This document shows positions 9,548 through 18,621 of a stretch of 64,000 nt of DNA, in pieces; the first letter of the stretch is position 1; each line of letters begins with the position of its first letter. The DNA lies in NCBI RefSeq assembly GCF_900110345.1, contig NZ_FODJ01000002.1, positions 248,001 through 312,000 on the forward strand, written 5' to 3'. The notes beneath the pieces are model-generated. The model made no database searches and was not told where the DNA came from. It saw only the letters and a program-made list of their open reading frames with translations. This DNA is from Amphibacillus marinus. GTDB taxonomy: Bacteria; Bacillota; Bacilli; Bacillales; Amphibacillaceae. A program made the translations under genes and the position numbers.

Positions 9548-10441
9548 CTAGTTATTTGCTAAAAAGGCCGCTCCAACAATACCAGGCTCTTCTAAGCTTG
9601 CTTGTTTTATTTGCACCTCTCCCATTACAGGATAGACATACGATGGATAGTATTTTAAAATAAGGGGCTCTAAGATTGCAAAGGCATTCATCACGCCACC
9701 ACCTAGGATAAATACATCTGGATCGATAACCTGAGCAATCGTCGCCATCCCTCGTGCAATATCGTGCGCATAATCCTGAACAACCCGCATCGCAGCAGGA
9801 CTACCCTCTTGATAAAGCGTAAATACCGCCTCTGCATCATGAACAGATAAACCCGCACGATTAGCCCTTATCATCAAGGAGCGACCACTTGCTTCTCCCT
9901 CAAAGCTTCCTTTGTTCAGTGCTTTTACTTCACTCCCATTATCTCGAATAATGATATTCCCAACTTCTCCAGCGCAGTTATGCTGACCAGATACCAGCTT
10001 GCCATTAATGACGATTCCCCCACCTACTCCAGTTGATATCGTAATATACTGACAAATTTGGTAACCCCTACCCGAGCCAAATGTGGCTTCACCAAGCGCT
10101 GCGACATTTGCATCATTTTCTAAACAGACCTGCTTATTTACCTCTTTTTGAATTATAGCAGTTAATGGAACCTGATCCCAATCACTCAAGTTCGGTGGCG
10201 CGTAAACAACCCCCTTTTTTGCTGATAAAGGACCCGGACAACCGATACCGATTAAATTCACTTCATCAAAAGCAGTCTGCTTCCTAATCATGCTAATCAT
10301 TTTGTTAATGACATACTTATACCCTTTGTGGATCTCGGATTTTTCCTTTTGTAATTGACTAATGTTGCCCTGATAATCAACGGTCGCACATCTAATATGG
10401 GTTCCGCCAAGATCTACAGTTATTGCCTTAGGTGTCGACAC
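9548..10441 (-). CDS. ROK family sugar kinase-like protein
   Basis: This 297-residue ROK protein starts at GTG 10441 with RBS AGGAGG six bases upstream. Visible motifs are the phosphate loop DLGGTHIR (about residue 10), GIGCPGPLSAKKG (about 66), the catalytic ENDANVAALGE (about 108, containing the conserved Asp) and STGVGGGIV. The usual CxCGxxGC zinc motif, which in this family follows GE(V/I)GH, is absent: the stretch after GEVGN runs through SEVKALNKGSFEGEASG with no cysteines. In ROK glucokinases and repressors this zinc shapes the sugar site, so the substrate may be unusual. It is the last gene of the operon, 10 bases after its neighbour. It could be a kinase or a sugar sensor. Confidence 0.88.
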   Translation of the reverse strand: MSTPKAITVDLGGTHIRCATVDYQGNISQLQKEKSEIHKGYKYVINKMISMIRKQTAFDEVNLIGIGCPGPLSAKKGVVYAPPNLSDWDQVPLTAIIQKEVNKQVCLENDANVAALGEATFGSGRGYQICQYITISTGVGGGIVINGKLVSGQHNCAGEVGNIIIRDNGSEVKALNKGSFEGEASGRSLMIRANRAGLSVHDAEAVFTLYQEGSPAAMRVVQDYAHDIARGMATIAQVIDPDVFILGGGVMNAFAILEPLILKYYPSYVYPVMGEVQIKQASLEEPGIVGAAFLANN

Positions 10442-10451
10442 AGCTAACCTC

Positions 10452-11081
10452 CTAGCTTGATTTTAATCCAAACACCTGCTCGAATTCCTCATACTTGCTT
10501 TCTAGCATTTGCTTAGAAATAAGGCCTCCTTTCAACATATACCGGTAATCTAATACATTTGGCAGGTTATCTAATTTAAGTAATGCCTTTGTAAAGGCAT
10601 TGGCTGCAATTTCACTCAGCCTCACTAGCTGAGCTGTTCGAGTTAAACCGAGCCAGTTAAATGTCGTAACAGGCTCAAATGTGCTAATCGTTTCAGTGCC
10701 TTTCAGCTCCAAGTAATGATAGAATTCATGGGTCAACACAATTTCTTTTACTTGCTCATAGCTCAACTGATTCGCTTGCGCCAATTCTTCTAAAGATTTT
10801 TTATAGAGAATAATCTTATGCTGCGCTTTTCTTCTGTCATATTCAAACTGCGCTCTAAATTTCACTCTAAAGAAGGCACCATCATCTTCCTTTACTTCAC
10901 ACGCAATACCTGCTTGCTCTAAGTGTTGCGTAATTGAAGCAATTTCTAGCTGAGCGGCTGTTTCTTTCCCAACACTTAAAGCTCTCTCTACATATTTAGA
11001 AATTTCATCCTTAGGAACTTTATCAAAAAACAGATCCTCACCCAATTCTAGATAACCCAAAAAATGATTAGAATACTCCAT
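10452..11081 (-). CDS. IrrE/ImmA-like zinc metallopeptidase domain protein
   Basis: I place the start at ATG 11081 (MEYSNHF), which has RBS AAGGAGATA and lies just after the upstream stop; an upstream in-frame start at 11114 has no RBS. The 209-residue protein carries HEFYHYLE (HExxH) and, about 40 residues later, RLSEIAANAF. This resembles the HExxH...E/EAxxFA arrangement of ImmA/IrrE zinc peptidases. There is no signal peptide or membrane segment, so it is cytoplasmic. IrrE/ImmA peptidases usually cleave a repressor; finding one inside a metabolic operon is odd. The family is not certain because the N-terminal 120 residues match nothing I recognise. Confidence 0.65.
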   Translation of the reverse strand: MEYSNHFLGYLELGEDLFFDKVPKDEISKYVERALSVGKETAAQLEIASITQHLEQAGIACEVKEDDGAFFRVKFRAQFEYDRRKAQHKIILYKKSLEELAQANQLSYEQVKEIVLTHEFYHYLELKGTETISTFEPVTTFNWLGLTRTAQLVRLSEIAANAFTKALLKLDNLPNVLDYRYMLKGGLISKQMLESKYEEFEQVFGLKSS

Positions 11082-11094
11082 TGAACATATCTCC

Positions 11095-13227
11095 TTATTG
11101 GTAGGCAACAGCAATAATATCTTCGTTATCTTTTAAATTTTCTAGCTCAACTTCCATAATTGACATAAGCTGCTCCAACGTTTGCATACCGGTAAAATCA
11201 AGCATCTTCTCTCTGAAAAATAAAAATACCTTTGGAATGGTTGCATTCGCATCAGAATAAACAGTATTATCATCAATAAACGGTAGGAATAAGCTGTCGA
11301 TTGATTGTTTAGCAAACGTCGCATAGTTTACATTTGCTTTCTTAAATCGAACAACCCCTTCTCGATCAATGACACAGCAATGCTTTGTTCTAAATTTAAA
11401 TAGGAATTTCCTTTTTACAATAGTTGAATCAAGCAGGCTCCATCGGCCAGTCTTATGAATAACCTTAATCGTATCTGCTGGCTGATTAACAGCTTCAGAC
11501 GCGAGCTTAATCATTGACTCATCGGTTAATGATTGCTCACCTAAGTTCTTTTGCCTCAGCTCTGTGGCACCAGTAGCAATCGCCCGTACAATATTGCGCT
11601 GTGAATCAATTTCAATATTAACATCGACGGTTTCTTCTTTTGCGCCTGATTGGACAATCTTCTCAATAATATCCGCTCGAATTTGCTTAATATCTTGCTC
11701 TGTTGGATTGGTAACAGAGCGCTCAATCTGCTCGCGAACCATTGCCAATGCAACACCGATTGTTGAGATATAAGGGGCATTTTTAGCAAGCTTCCACTTG
11801 TAATTGAAATGATCAGCTAGTGCTGGAACGAGAATCGCCCCACTTCCACCGCCACCAATTAAGGTAATAAAATTGTCATCCATCTCATATTCAGCAAGCA
11901 GGTCCTGAATAACAGGTACTAGCTTACCAACAGCCAGTTCAACAACCTGCTTAGCAGCCTCTTCGGCAGAGATGTCCAAGTACTCACCAAGCACTTCCCA
12001 TGCCACACGATTATTGTCAAGGTTTCCTTCTGCATAGTCATCTTTTGGCACATAACCTAATAAGTTGGCTGCACCCGCTAAGGTATAAGAGAAACGGTGA
12101 TTATGATCACTTTCAACAGTAACATACTCATTACTATCTCCTGCTAGCGGAGATACAAATGCTACAGCAAGCGATGCATCGACTAAGCTATCTGAAAAAC
12201 ACTCATATTCTAAACCAGCGATATGCGCACTACGTGGTCCGACATCAACAATTTGCTTATTCTGGACACGGATCATACTTCCACCTGCCACTGCAAACGT
12301 CCGAACATCTAACGATCTTAAATAGGTTTTGTGCCCACCAACCTGTGCATACTTTATCATGACCTTACCATTTTTTATAATCGAGATATCGACACTTGTT
12401 CCACCGACCTCAAAGAAAATACCATCACTTACTTTTTCATACATCAGCGCTCCAGCCACTCCGGCCGCTAAGCCAGATAACATCGTTAAGATTGGACGTT
12501 GCCGTACTTCATTAACATTCATAACGCCACCGTCACAGCGCATAATCATGAGGTTTGATTTAATCTTTGTATCGCGTACTGCTTCTTCTGTCATATTAGC
12601 TGTTTGCATCATTTTAGGGATTAATGATGCGTTGACGACAGCTGTTCTAGTCCGCATTTTAAGCCCATAAAGTTGGGAAATTTCATGTCCCCCAGTTGCA
12701 AACAGTTTTTGCTCTTGCGCTTGCTTAATGACATCATACTCATTACTTGGATCATCTACACTGTATGCTTCACTGGCTACAATTACCTGACAATGCTGTC
12801 CCACTAAATCCTGAATGGTGTCAGAAATGGTTTGATTCGACAGTTTGCTAGAATCGATAAATTGATGTTCAGTTGCTAAGAATTTATTTGGTGCTAATTC
12901 AATTTGCTCAACTGTTGTTTCCTTCTTAGCTGTTCGAGCATCCATCCCTGTTCCCATTCCAACAATCCCAACTTTTGCAACATCACCTTCAAGTAAAGCA
13001 TTTGTTGCTTGAGTGGTTCCGTGGGCAATAAAGACAACATCATCAGGAGAAATATTGTTCTCTTCTAGTAAGCTTTTGATAATATTAACAATCCCTTTTG
13101 CTACCCCTTCGGAATGCGTAGTTGGGATCTTTTGCTTTGCGATTACTTCATATGTTTTGTTATCAATTGCAACTGCATCGGTAAATGTTCCCCCAACATC
13201 AATCCCGATTCTGACTTGTCGTTTCAT
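11095..13227 (-). CDS. Hydantoinase/oxoprolinase family protein (HyuA-like)
   Basis: The chosen start is ATG 13227 (MKRQVRIGIDVGGTFTD), eight bases after AAGGAG; a longer frame to 13305 would overlap the permease gene. The protein is about 710 residues. IDVGGTFTDAVAI and AHGTTQATNALLEG mark the Hydant_A_N domain, and the Hydantoinase_A core ends with IGGGGSGAILVPALADHF. These are ATP-binding ASKHA folds that activate hydantoins, 5-oxoproline or carbonyl compounds. No HyuB partner gene is present, and the last 200 residues do not look like standard HyuA. It is sandwiched between permease and metallopeptidase genes in a tightly spaced operon. The substrate is unknown. Confidence 0.85.
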   Translation of the reverse strand: MKRQVRIGIDVGGTFTDAVAIDNKTYEVIAKQKIPTTHSEGVAKGIVNIIKSLLEENNISPDDVVFIAHGTTQATNALLEGDVAKVGIVGMGTGMDARTAKKETTVEQIELAPNKFLATEHQFIDSSKLSNQTISDTIQDLVGQHCQVIVASEAYSVDDPSNEYDVIKQAQEQKLFATGGHEISQLYGLKMRTRTAVVNASLIPKMMQTANMTEEAVRDTKIKSNLMIMRCDGGVMNVNEVRQRPILTMLSGLAAGVAGALMYEKVSDGIFFEVGGTSVDISIIKNGKVMIKYAQVGGHKTYLRSLDVRTFAVAGGSMIRVQNKQIVDVGPRSAHIAGLEYECFSDSLVDASLAVAFVSPLAGDSNEYVTVESDHNHRFSYTLAGAANLLGYVPKDDYAEGNLDNNRVAWEVLGEYLDISAEEAAKQVVELAVGKLVPVIQDLLAEYEMDDNFITLIGGGGSGAILVPALADHFNYKWKLAKNAPYISTIGVALAMVREQIERSVTNPTEQDIKQIRADIIEKIVQSGAKEETVDVNIEIDSQRNIVRAIATGATELRQKNLGEQSLTDESMIKLASEAVNQPADTIKVIHKTGRWSLLDSTIVKRKFLFKFRTKHCCVIDREGVVRFKKANVNYATFAKQSIDSLFLPFIDDNTVYSDANATIPKVFLFFREKMLDFTGMQTLEQLMSIMEVELENLKDNEDIIAVAYQ

Positions 13228-13247
13228 ATTCATTCTCCTTATGCTAT

Positions 13248-14531
13248 CTAATAAAGAATAAACGAGGCTACGATTAAACCAATAAATGTAGAGACGGTAA
13301 TCCAAACAATCGTTTTCTTTAAGACCTCGTTAACATCTGTTTTTGTAAAATCTGATACCCAAACATTATGTGAATTTGTCGGATCACATACTGCTTGCAC
13401 ATTACTATTTAACCGTAAAGCAACCATCGCGGTGATTGGATTCATCCCACCGGCAACGAGTAACGAAATGATCCCACTGCCTAATCCCCAGACATTTAAT
13501 GGGCCACGGTAAATGGCTAGAGGAGATAATAGCCCAAAAATAAGGATAAACATAAATTGATTTGATGGAATTAAGAATGATATTGCTGGTTGTAAGATCG
13601 TTGACACTTCAGGCGACATTACAGCATTAAGCAAAATGCCAATTCCGATCATTAATGAAGCTGCTCCTGCCACATCTTGAATTCCTTCAATAAATGCACT
13701 ACTCACTACATGAATTGGTTTTTTAGGTGTACTTAATATTAATGTGCCGATAATCCCAATAATGATTGCTGCTACCAACGGCATATTAAAAGCGAAGACT
13801 AAGACAACAGGAATAACTGGTGAAATTAAGGCAATACTACGTACTTGACCGCGTCTAATCGCTTTCTCCGACGGCATTGCCCAAGCCTTTCTTTGTTTCC
13901 CTTGAAATTTAACATAGTAGACAACCATTAAAATAGCGACGATGATTAACGGAATCCCGACTAACCATGAGTATGTCGTTACCGTACTTAATGGCAATCC
14001 TAGGACATCAATGTAAACACCTAATGTCCCGACTGAAAAGGTAACACCAATACCATTTGCTAATAATAAGATGATGCCGCTGACCATTGGCGATAATCCA
14101 GCCGAGATCATAATTGGAATAATGATCGTCCCGACTAGAATAACCATTCCAAGTCCGTTACTTGCCGCAAATATTATTGAACAAACAGCTAGAAAAGATA
14201 GGGCAATCGATAACGCGCGATCGCCTGCCATTTCAGCAGCCTTTTTTATAATCGTTTCTGTGACCCCTACCTTACTAAGAACCTTTCCAAAAAGCGCACC
14301 GAATATTAAACCGGAAATAGCTGTTGACATACGCATTGACCCTGATTCTAATACATCCTTCACTATCGTAAATTGTTCGGGGTCACTCGATACAAATCGA
14401 ATCCCTGCAATAAACGAGATTGCAATTGCCAAAATTGGTAAAGCCAAAATAGTTGGGATCTTTCTCGTCATCATTAAACCAACTAAGATTAAAAATACAG
14501 CCAGAATACCGATTAATTGGATTGTCTCCAT
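13248..14531 (-). CDS. GntP/CitM-like ion-coupled permease
   Basis: This 427-residue integral membrane protein has about 11-12 hydrophobic segments. It begins METIQLIGILAVFLILVGLMM and has the long paired-half organisation of the ion transporter superfamily (GntP, CitMHS, DcuC relatives), including a conserved LLLANGIGVTFSVGTLG stretch. It probably imports an organic acid or similar solute with H+ or Na+. RBS GGAGG-like bases precede the ATG, and it is 13 bases downstream of the FAD oxidoreductase gene. As the only transporter in the operon, it presumably brings in the substrate of the oxidoreductase and HyuA-like protein. Confidence 0.85.
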   Translation of the reverse strand: METIQLIGILAVFLILVGLMMTRKIPTILALPILAIAISFIAGIRFVSSDPEQFTIVKDVLESGSMRMSTAISGLIFGALFGKVLSKVGVTETIIKKAAEMAGDRALSIALSFLAVCSIIFAASNGLGMVILVGTIIIPIMISAGLSPMVSGIILLLANGIGVTFSVGTLGVYIDVLGLPLSTVTTYSWLVGIPLIIVAILMVVYYVKFQGKQRKAWAMPSEKAIRRGQVRSIALISPVIPVVLVFAFNMPLVAAIIIGIIGTLILSTPKKPIHVVSSAFIEGIQDVAGAASLMIGIGILLNAVMSPEVSTILQPAISFLIPSNQFMFILIFGLLSPLAIYRGPLNVWGLGSGIISLLVAGGMNPITAMVALRLNSNVQAVCDPTNSHNVWVSDFTKTDVNEVLKKTIVWITVSTFIGLIVASFILY

Positions 14532-14544
14532 TCTGTTTCTCCTC

Positions 14545-15954
14545 CTAAGCTTCTAAAAAGCTTTTTTGCTCAATTAATTTAGCTTGTAAACCTTTAATAT
14601 TAATCGTTCGTGCATCTTGATTCTTAACAGCCATCGCAGCAGCTGTACCACTTGCTTGCCCGATCGCAGTCATCGTCGGCGTTGTCCGAATAGCCGCCTG
14701 CGCCTCAAATGTGGCAGAAACACAGCGACCAGTTACAATTAAATTACGATATTCATTTGTTAACATAATTTCATAAGGAATCCGATAATAGCTATCAAAG
14801 ACCGCTTTATCAAATGCATCGTTTTCCATTTCATCTTCTTGACTACTATGAACAGACAGCGTGCCTTCACCTTTGGGATTATGAATGTCAATTGGATAAC
14901 CGGAATGGGCAATAGTCGATTCAAAGTGTTTATTAGTGAGAACGTCTTCATTTGTCAATGTATACACACCTTTAATTTGACGTGTTCCTCTAACCCCTAC
15001 ACGCGGTCCTGTATAGGCAACTTTAGCGTCTTCGAATCCAGGGATATATTTAACTAAGAAATGATAGAGCTCTTCGCATTGTTTACGACCAAGAATCTCA
15101 GCCCGCGTTAAGCCTTCAGCATCAACACCACTTTCATTAATGATTCTTGATGTATTCATAATAAATTCGCCAGGATTATTTGTCTCGAAAAATAAGATAT
15201 CTTCTCGCGGTATCGAAATTTCCTTAGCCTGCTTAGCACGATTAAACTCTTCATCAAAGCCTACAAAGGACAAAATCTTTGACGTTTTCATAACTTCTAA
15301 ATCACGGTTTAACCTTGGAAATTTAGTCGGGTCCTCCAACACTTTTTCACGTAGCTTCTCTGTATTCACATTGTAGACCTTTAAATTCATCGTCATCGGT
15401 TGCATCGCATTATCTTCTTCTCTGCCTAGCTGATATGGGACACCTGCATAATTAGCGATGTCAGCGTCACCTGTTGCATCAATAAAAATGCTTGCCTTAA
15501 CTCTTGAAACGCCATTTTTATTGGCAATAATAAGATGGCTAACGGTATCCCCATCCGTTTCAACATCAATCAGATAGGTATGAAACAGAATGTTAGCACC
15601 TGACTCTGTTACCATCTCATCAATCACTAGCTTCATGCCTTCTGCATCAAATGGTGTGACATACGAAATGTAGTTAGTTGAATCGTAAACATGACCTGGA
15701 GAATAACCCCGCGTCACCATTCGTTCTACCATTTCCTGTCCTAGTCCTGTAATCACCTGCTTCTCACCTGCAAAAAAAGTCATCATTGGCCCTACCCCGT
15801 TAGCTGTTAACGTCCCACCAAAAAAACCGTTTTGATCAATGATTAAGGTCTTTGCACCATTTCTTGCTGCTGCGATTGCTGAAAAGGCACCTGAGATACC
15901 ACCTCCAGCTACGACAACATCATATTCTAGCTTTGCTTCATTTATTTTTACCAT
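14545..15954 (-). CDS. FAD-dependent oxidoreductase (FAD_oxidored family)
   Basis: This 469-residue first gene of the operon starts at ATG 15954 with RBS GGGAGGA. The N-terminus has a dinucleotide fold, DVVVAGGGISGAFSAIAAARNG, followed by an acidic residue in TLIIDQ. ASIFIDATGDADIANYAGVP in the middle and LIVTGRCVSATFEAQAAIR near the end are typical of the FAD-dependent oxidoreductases related to fumarate reductase/thiamine-biosynthesis flavoproteins (FAD_oxidored). It is expected to be soluble and to oxidise or reduce an organic acid or polyol. The promoter with a cre-like operator lies directly upstream. Confidence 0.87.
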   Translation of the reverse strand: MVKINEAKLEYDVVVAGGGISGAFSAIAAARNGAKTLIIDQNGFFGGTLTANGVGPMMTFFAGEKQVITGLGQEMVERMVTRGYSPGHVYDSTNYISYVTPFDAEGMKLVIDEMVTESGANILFHTYLIDVETDGDTVSHLIIANKNGVSRVKASIFIDATGDADIANYAGVPYQLGREEDNAMQPMTMNLKVYNVNTEKLREKVLEDPTKFPRLNRDLEVMKTSKILSFVGFDEEFNRAKQAKEISIPREDILFFETNNPGEFIMNTSRIINESGVDAEGLTRAEILGRKQCEELYHFLVKYIPGFEDAKVAYTGPRVGVRGTRQIKGVYTLTNEDVLTNKHFESTIAHSGYPIDIHNPKGEGTLSVHSSQEDEMENDAFDKAVFDSYYRIPYEIMLTNEYRNLIVTGRCVSATFEAQAAIRTTPTMTAIGQASGTAAAMAVKNQDARTINIKGLQAKLIEQKSFLEA

Positions 15955-15973
15955 AATATCCTCCCACCTTTTA

Positions 15974-15987
15974 TGACAGCGCTATCA
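15974..15987. promoter_or_regulatory. cre-like palindromic operator over the operon start site
   Basis: TGACAGCGCTATCA is a nearly perfect palindrome and fits the CcpA cre consensus TGWAANCGNTNWCA with one mismatch. It lies just downstream of the -10 box of the FAD oxidoreductase operon, where a bound repressor would block transcription. CcpA is the natural candidate; the neighbouring RpiR regulator is an alternative. Confidence 0.6.
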
Positions 15988-15990
15988 CAA

Positions 15991-16021
15991 ATTATAATAT
16001 CACATTTTCATAAAACGTCAA
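15991..16021 (-). promoter_or_regulatory. Sigma-A-type promoter of the FAD oxidoreductase operon
   Basis: On the minus strand TTGACG (16016-16021) and TATAAT (15991-15996) are 19 bases apart, a little long but with good hexamers. Transcription would start within the cre-like operator, 37 bases before the ATG. Confidence 0.55.
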
Positions 16022-16195
16022 TAGTTATGAAAAAAATATTCAAAATTTATTTTGTGTCCTTGAATCCTTAGATATAGCAATCACATTTGATAGATTAAAC
16101 ATTTAAACAAGTAGATAGTATACCTTATTTATCAAAGATCCTAATCAATACAAATCGTTAATCATTTTTAATCAATTTTAATGAAAATAAAAAAC

Positions 16196-16225
16196 ACCCT
16201 GTCCATGCTTTAACATGAACAAGGT
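16196..16225 (-). terminator. Terminator of ABC-2 exporter operon
   Basis: On the minus strand ACCTTGTTCATG pairs with CATGGACAGGGT (two G-U pairs) and is followed by GTTTTTTATTTT. It lies just after the permease stop. Confidence 0.75.
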
Positions 16226-16235
16226 ATTTAGCACG

Positions 16236-17375
16236 TTATCCTCTTGCCGCTGCGATAAAACGACGATAGCTGAGGACAGCTATTAAAAAGCCTAGCAATG
16301 CATAGAGAAGTAATATTAAAATATTTAATAAGACATCAGCTAGGTTGCCCCCATAGATCATGATTTCTAAAAAACCGTCTTGGGCCCAATATTGGGGTAA
16401 GAAGAGACCAAGACGTTGAATAAAGCGAGGTAGAAATTCTGTCGGCATCCACAATCCACCAATCATCGCGCCACCCAATGCAATGATTTGAGTGATCCCG
16501 ATCCCCATATTCTCATTTTTGGTCAAGACACTTAGCGTCATTCCCCAACTCGTTGTAATCATTGCTAAGGCAATTGCGAGCACAGTAATGGCGAGCAAGT
16601 TGCCTAAATTGACGTTGTAAACAAAATAACCAAACGTAAGTAACGCAGTAATTTGAGCAAGGACAATCAGGATATATGGTACCCACTTGCCAATGAGATA
16701 TTGATACTTTGTCAACGGTGTACTGGTTAAGCGCGCGACTAGCCCGCTATTCAAATCCTTCACAAAGCTAATGGCCATACTAATCATAATGTAAAAGGTG
16801 AACATAACTGTGTAGCCTGGAATAATATGTGAAATAGCATCGTAGCCATCATCTACCGCTACATACTCTTCGACAATCTCAATTGCTGGTGTTAAAGCAG
16901 CATCTGCATCTACCCCTACTTCTTCAAGGGTCGCTCGTAACTGCTGCTCTTGAAAAGAATAGCTTACATTTTCAATTAAGGCACGAATAGGTGAGATACT
17001 ATCTTCATTAATTGGATTATAGTGAAAATAGATCGGATTATTAGCGCCAATTATGAGTTGCTCCTCGAACCCGTCTGGTAGGTAGAGGACGGTACTAATA
17101 TCACCAGCTTCCAAGTCAGCGATAGCAGTAGCGAGACTCTCCTGTTCCTCTAACTGAAAGCTATCACTAACACCGAGTGCTTGAATGAACTGCTCACTTA
17201 GCTCAGATTGGTCTTCATTTACATAGGGAATCTCAAAAGTTATCTCAGTACCTTGATTATCAAAAATAAAGCCGAACAAGACAATGAATACAATTGGTAG
17301 GATTAGCATCCAGAATACCAAACCCTTATCTTTTAAATTCTTTTTTAATTCAAATTTTATTAATCCTGTAATCAT
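16236..17375 (-). CDS. ABC-2 type transporter permease
   Basis: This 379-residue membrane protein has one N-terminal membrane helix (about 20-40), a large extracytoplasmic region (about 45-180), then five helices towards the C-terminus: the ABC2_membrane_3 architecture of drug or lipid exporters. It follows the ATPase gene after 15 bases and ends at a strong terminator. Together with the ATPase it would form a homodimeric exporter. The substrate is unknown; the winged-helix regulator in the operon suggests that it responds to an inducer such as an antimicrobial. Confidence 0.85.
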   Translation of the reverse strand: MITGLIKFELKKNLKDKGLVFWMLILPIVFIVLFGFIFDNQGTEITFEIPYVNEDQSELSEQFIQALGVSDSFQLEEQESLATAIADLEAGDISTVLYLPDGFEEQLIIGANNPIYFHYNPINEDSISPIRALIENVSYSFQEQQLRATLEEVGVDADAALTPAIEIVEEYVAVDDGYDAISHIIPGYTVMFTFYIMISMAISFVKDLNSGLVARLTSTPLTKYQYLIGKWVPYILIVLAQITALLTFGYFVYNVNLGNLLAITVLAIALAMITTSWGMTLSVLTKNENMGIGITQIIALGGAMIGGLWMPTEFLPRFIQRLGLFLPQYWAQDGFLEIMIYGGNLADVLLNILILLLYALLGFLIAVLSYRRFIAAARG

Positions 17376-17390
17376 TAAGCCTACCCCTTT

Positions 17391-18311
17391 CTACTCGTTA
17401 TGATCGCGTAATGATGAACCTGTTAAGCTTAGAAAGATATCCTCTAAATTAGATTGACTTATTTCCAGTTGCTCTACTACCAGGTTACTTGTTTGTAACG
17501 CTGAAGAGATTTGCTGTAACGTTTGCAAAGGGGTCTCTGTTTCGACAGTAAAGCCACCTTTTTGTTCATGAACAAGCCCGTATTGTGCCAAGTTATCAGC
17601 ACTAAGATCAGCACCTTTGACAAACACAGATGATTTCGTGTGCCGTTTGCGAATTGCCGTTAATGAACCTGCTTCTACAACTTGACCTTCATCAATTAGC
17701 GCAAGCTCATCACATAATGTTTGAATTTCTTCCATGTAATGACTGGAATAAATGATTGTTGTCCCACTAGCCTTGAGCGACCGAATCAGCTCAAAGATAT
17801 AGTTCCGTGATTGCGGATCAACACCTACTGTCGGTTCATCCATAATGAGCAGCTCAGGCTGATGTAACAAAGCCACACCAATATTAATTCTCCTCTTCAT
17901 CCCACCAGAATAGGTATGAATTAAATCTTTTCTCCGATTAGTTAAACCAACCTGCGCAAGCACCTGTGCAACCCGCTCTTTTAATGTTGACCCACTAAGT
18001 CCATACATTCGACCAAAGAACATTAAATTATCCTGGGCGGAAAGGGTTGGTTCTAAACTAATTTCCTGTGACACATAGCCAATTTTTCTTTGGATTGCTG
18101 GGAGGTTCCTATTAAGCTTTTGGTTATCAACGACGACATCCCCACTGTAATCGAGAATAACGCCAGTGATAATCTTCATTAAGGTTGACTTCCCAGCCCC
18201 ATTTGGTCCAAGCAAGCCATAACAGCTTTGGGAAGGGATTGTTAAGCTAATATCTTCTAAAGCTTGCTTCTTACCAAAGGTTTTACTTACCTTTTCAATT
18301 TTTATCTCCAT
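17391..18311 (-). CDS. ABC transporter ATP-binding protein
   Basis: The start is ATG 18311 (MEIKIEKVSKTFG); a longer frame to 18332 lies further inside the upstream regulator gene. Walker A is GPNGAGKST, the signature is YSGGMKRR, Walker B is LLIMDEPTVGVDP, and the switch His is in YSSHYMEE. The C-terminal 80 residues form the extra domain usual in ABC-2 exporter ATPases (DUF4162-like). It overlaps the winged-helix regulator gene by 17 bases, so the two are translationally linked. Confidence 0.9.
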   Translation of the reverse strand: MEIKIEKVSKTFGKKQALEDISLTIPSQSCYGLLGPNGAGKSTLMKIITGVILDYSGDVVVDNQKLNRNLPAIQRKIGYVSQEISLEPTLSAQDNLMFFGRMYGLSGSTLKERVAQVLAQVGLTNRRKDLIHTYSGGMKRRINIGVALLHQPELLIMDEPTVGVDPQSRNYIFELIRSLKASGTTIIYSSHYMEEIQTLCDELALIDEGQVVEAGSLTAIRKRHTKSSVFVKGADLSADNLAQYGLVHEQKGGFTVETETPLQTLQQISSALQTSNLVVEQLEISQSNLEDIFLSLTGSSLRDHNE

Positions 18312-18621
18312 GATTGTCACGTTCCTTTCCATACAGCATTTCTTCTAAAGTTGCTAAATAATCAGCATAAGCATCTTTTCCTTCATTCGTCAGCCTACAA
18401 AGTGTTCTTGGTTTACGGTTTTGAAAAAGCTTTGTTACGTCAAGATAGCCCGCTTCCTCTAGCTTGCGAATATGAGCACCTAAATTGCCATCACTTAAAC
18501 CAAGCTGATCCTTCAAAAAGGAAAAATCGCCCTCTCCATAGGTCATCAGCAGGCTCATAATGCCTAATCGCGCCTTACCATGTATTAAATCATTTAATTT
18601 ATTTAAAGGTTTATCGGTCAT
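18295..18621 (-). CDS. Winged-helix transcriptional regulator
   Basis: This 108-residue protein is a single winged helix of the HTH_34/ArsR-like group. GKARLGIMSLLMTYGEGDFSFLKDQLGLSDGNLGAHIRKLEEAGYL holds the helix-turn-helix, and KPRTLCRLTNEGKDAYADYL holds the wing and last helix. Relatives bind DNA as dimers. The gene sits between a membrane protein and the ABC genes and overlaps both. It probably autoregulates the operon through the perfect inverted repeat at 19229-19261. Confidence 0.85.
   Translation of the reverse strand: MTDKPLNKLNDLIHGKARLGIMSLLMTYGEGDFSFLKDQLGLSDGNLGAHIRKLEEAGYLDVTKLFQNRKPRTLCRLTNEGKDAYADYLATLEEMLYGKERDNHGDKN

Noticed and set aside
14071-14556. 161-codon frame opposite the permease gene
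   Set aside because: It is the antisense of a well-supported transporter, has no RBS, and its Ile/Ala-rich sequence is the expected mirror of membrane helices.
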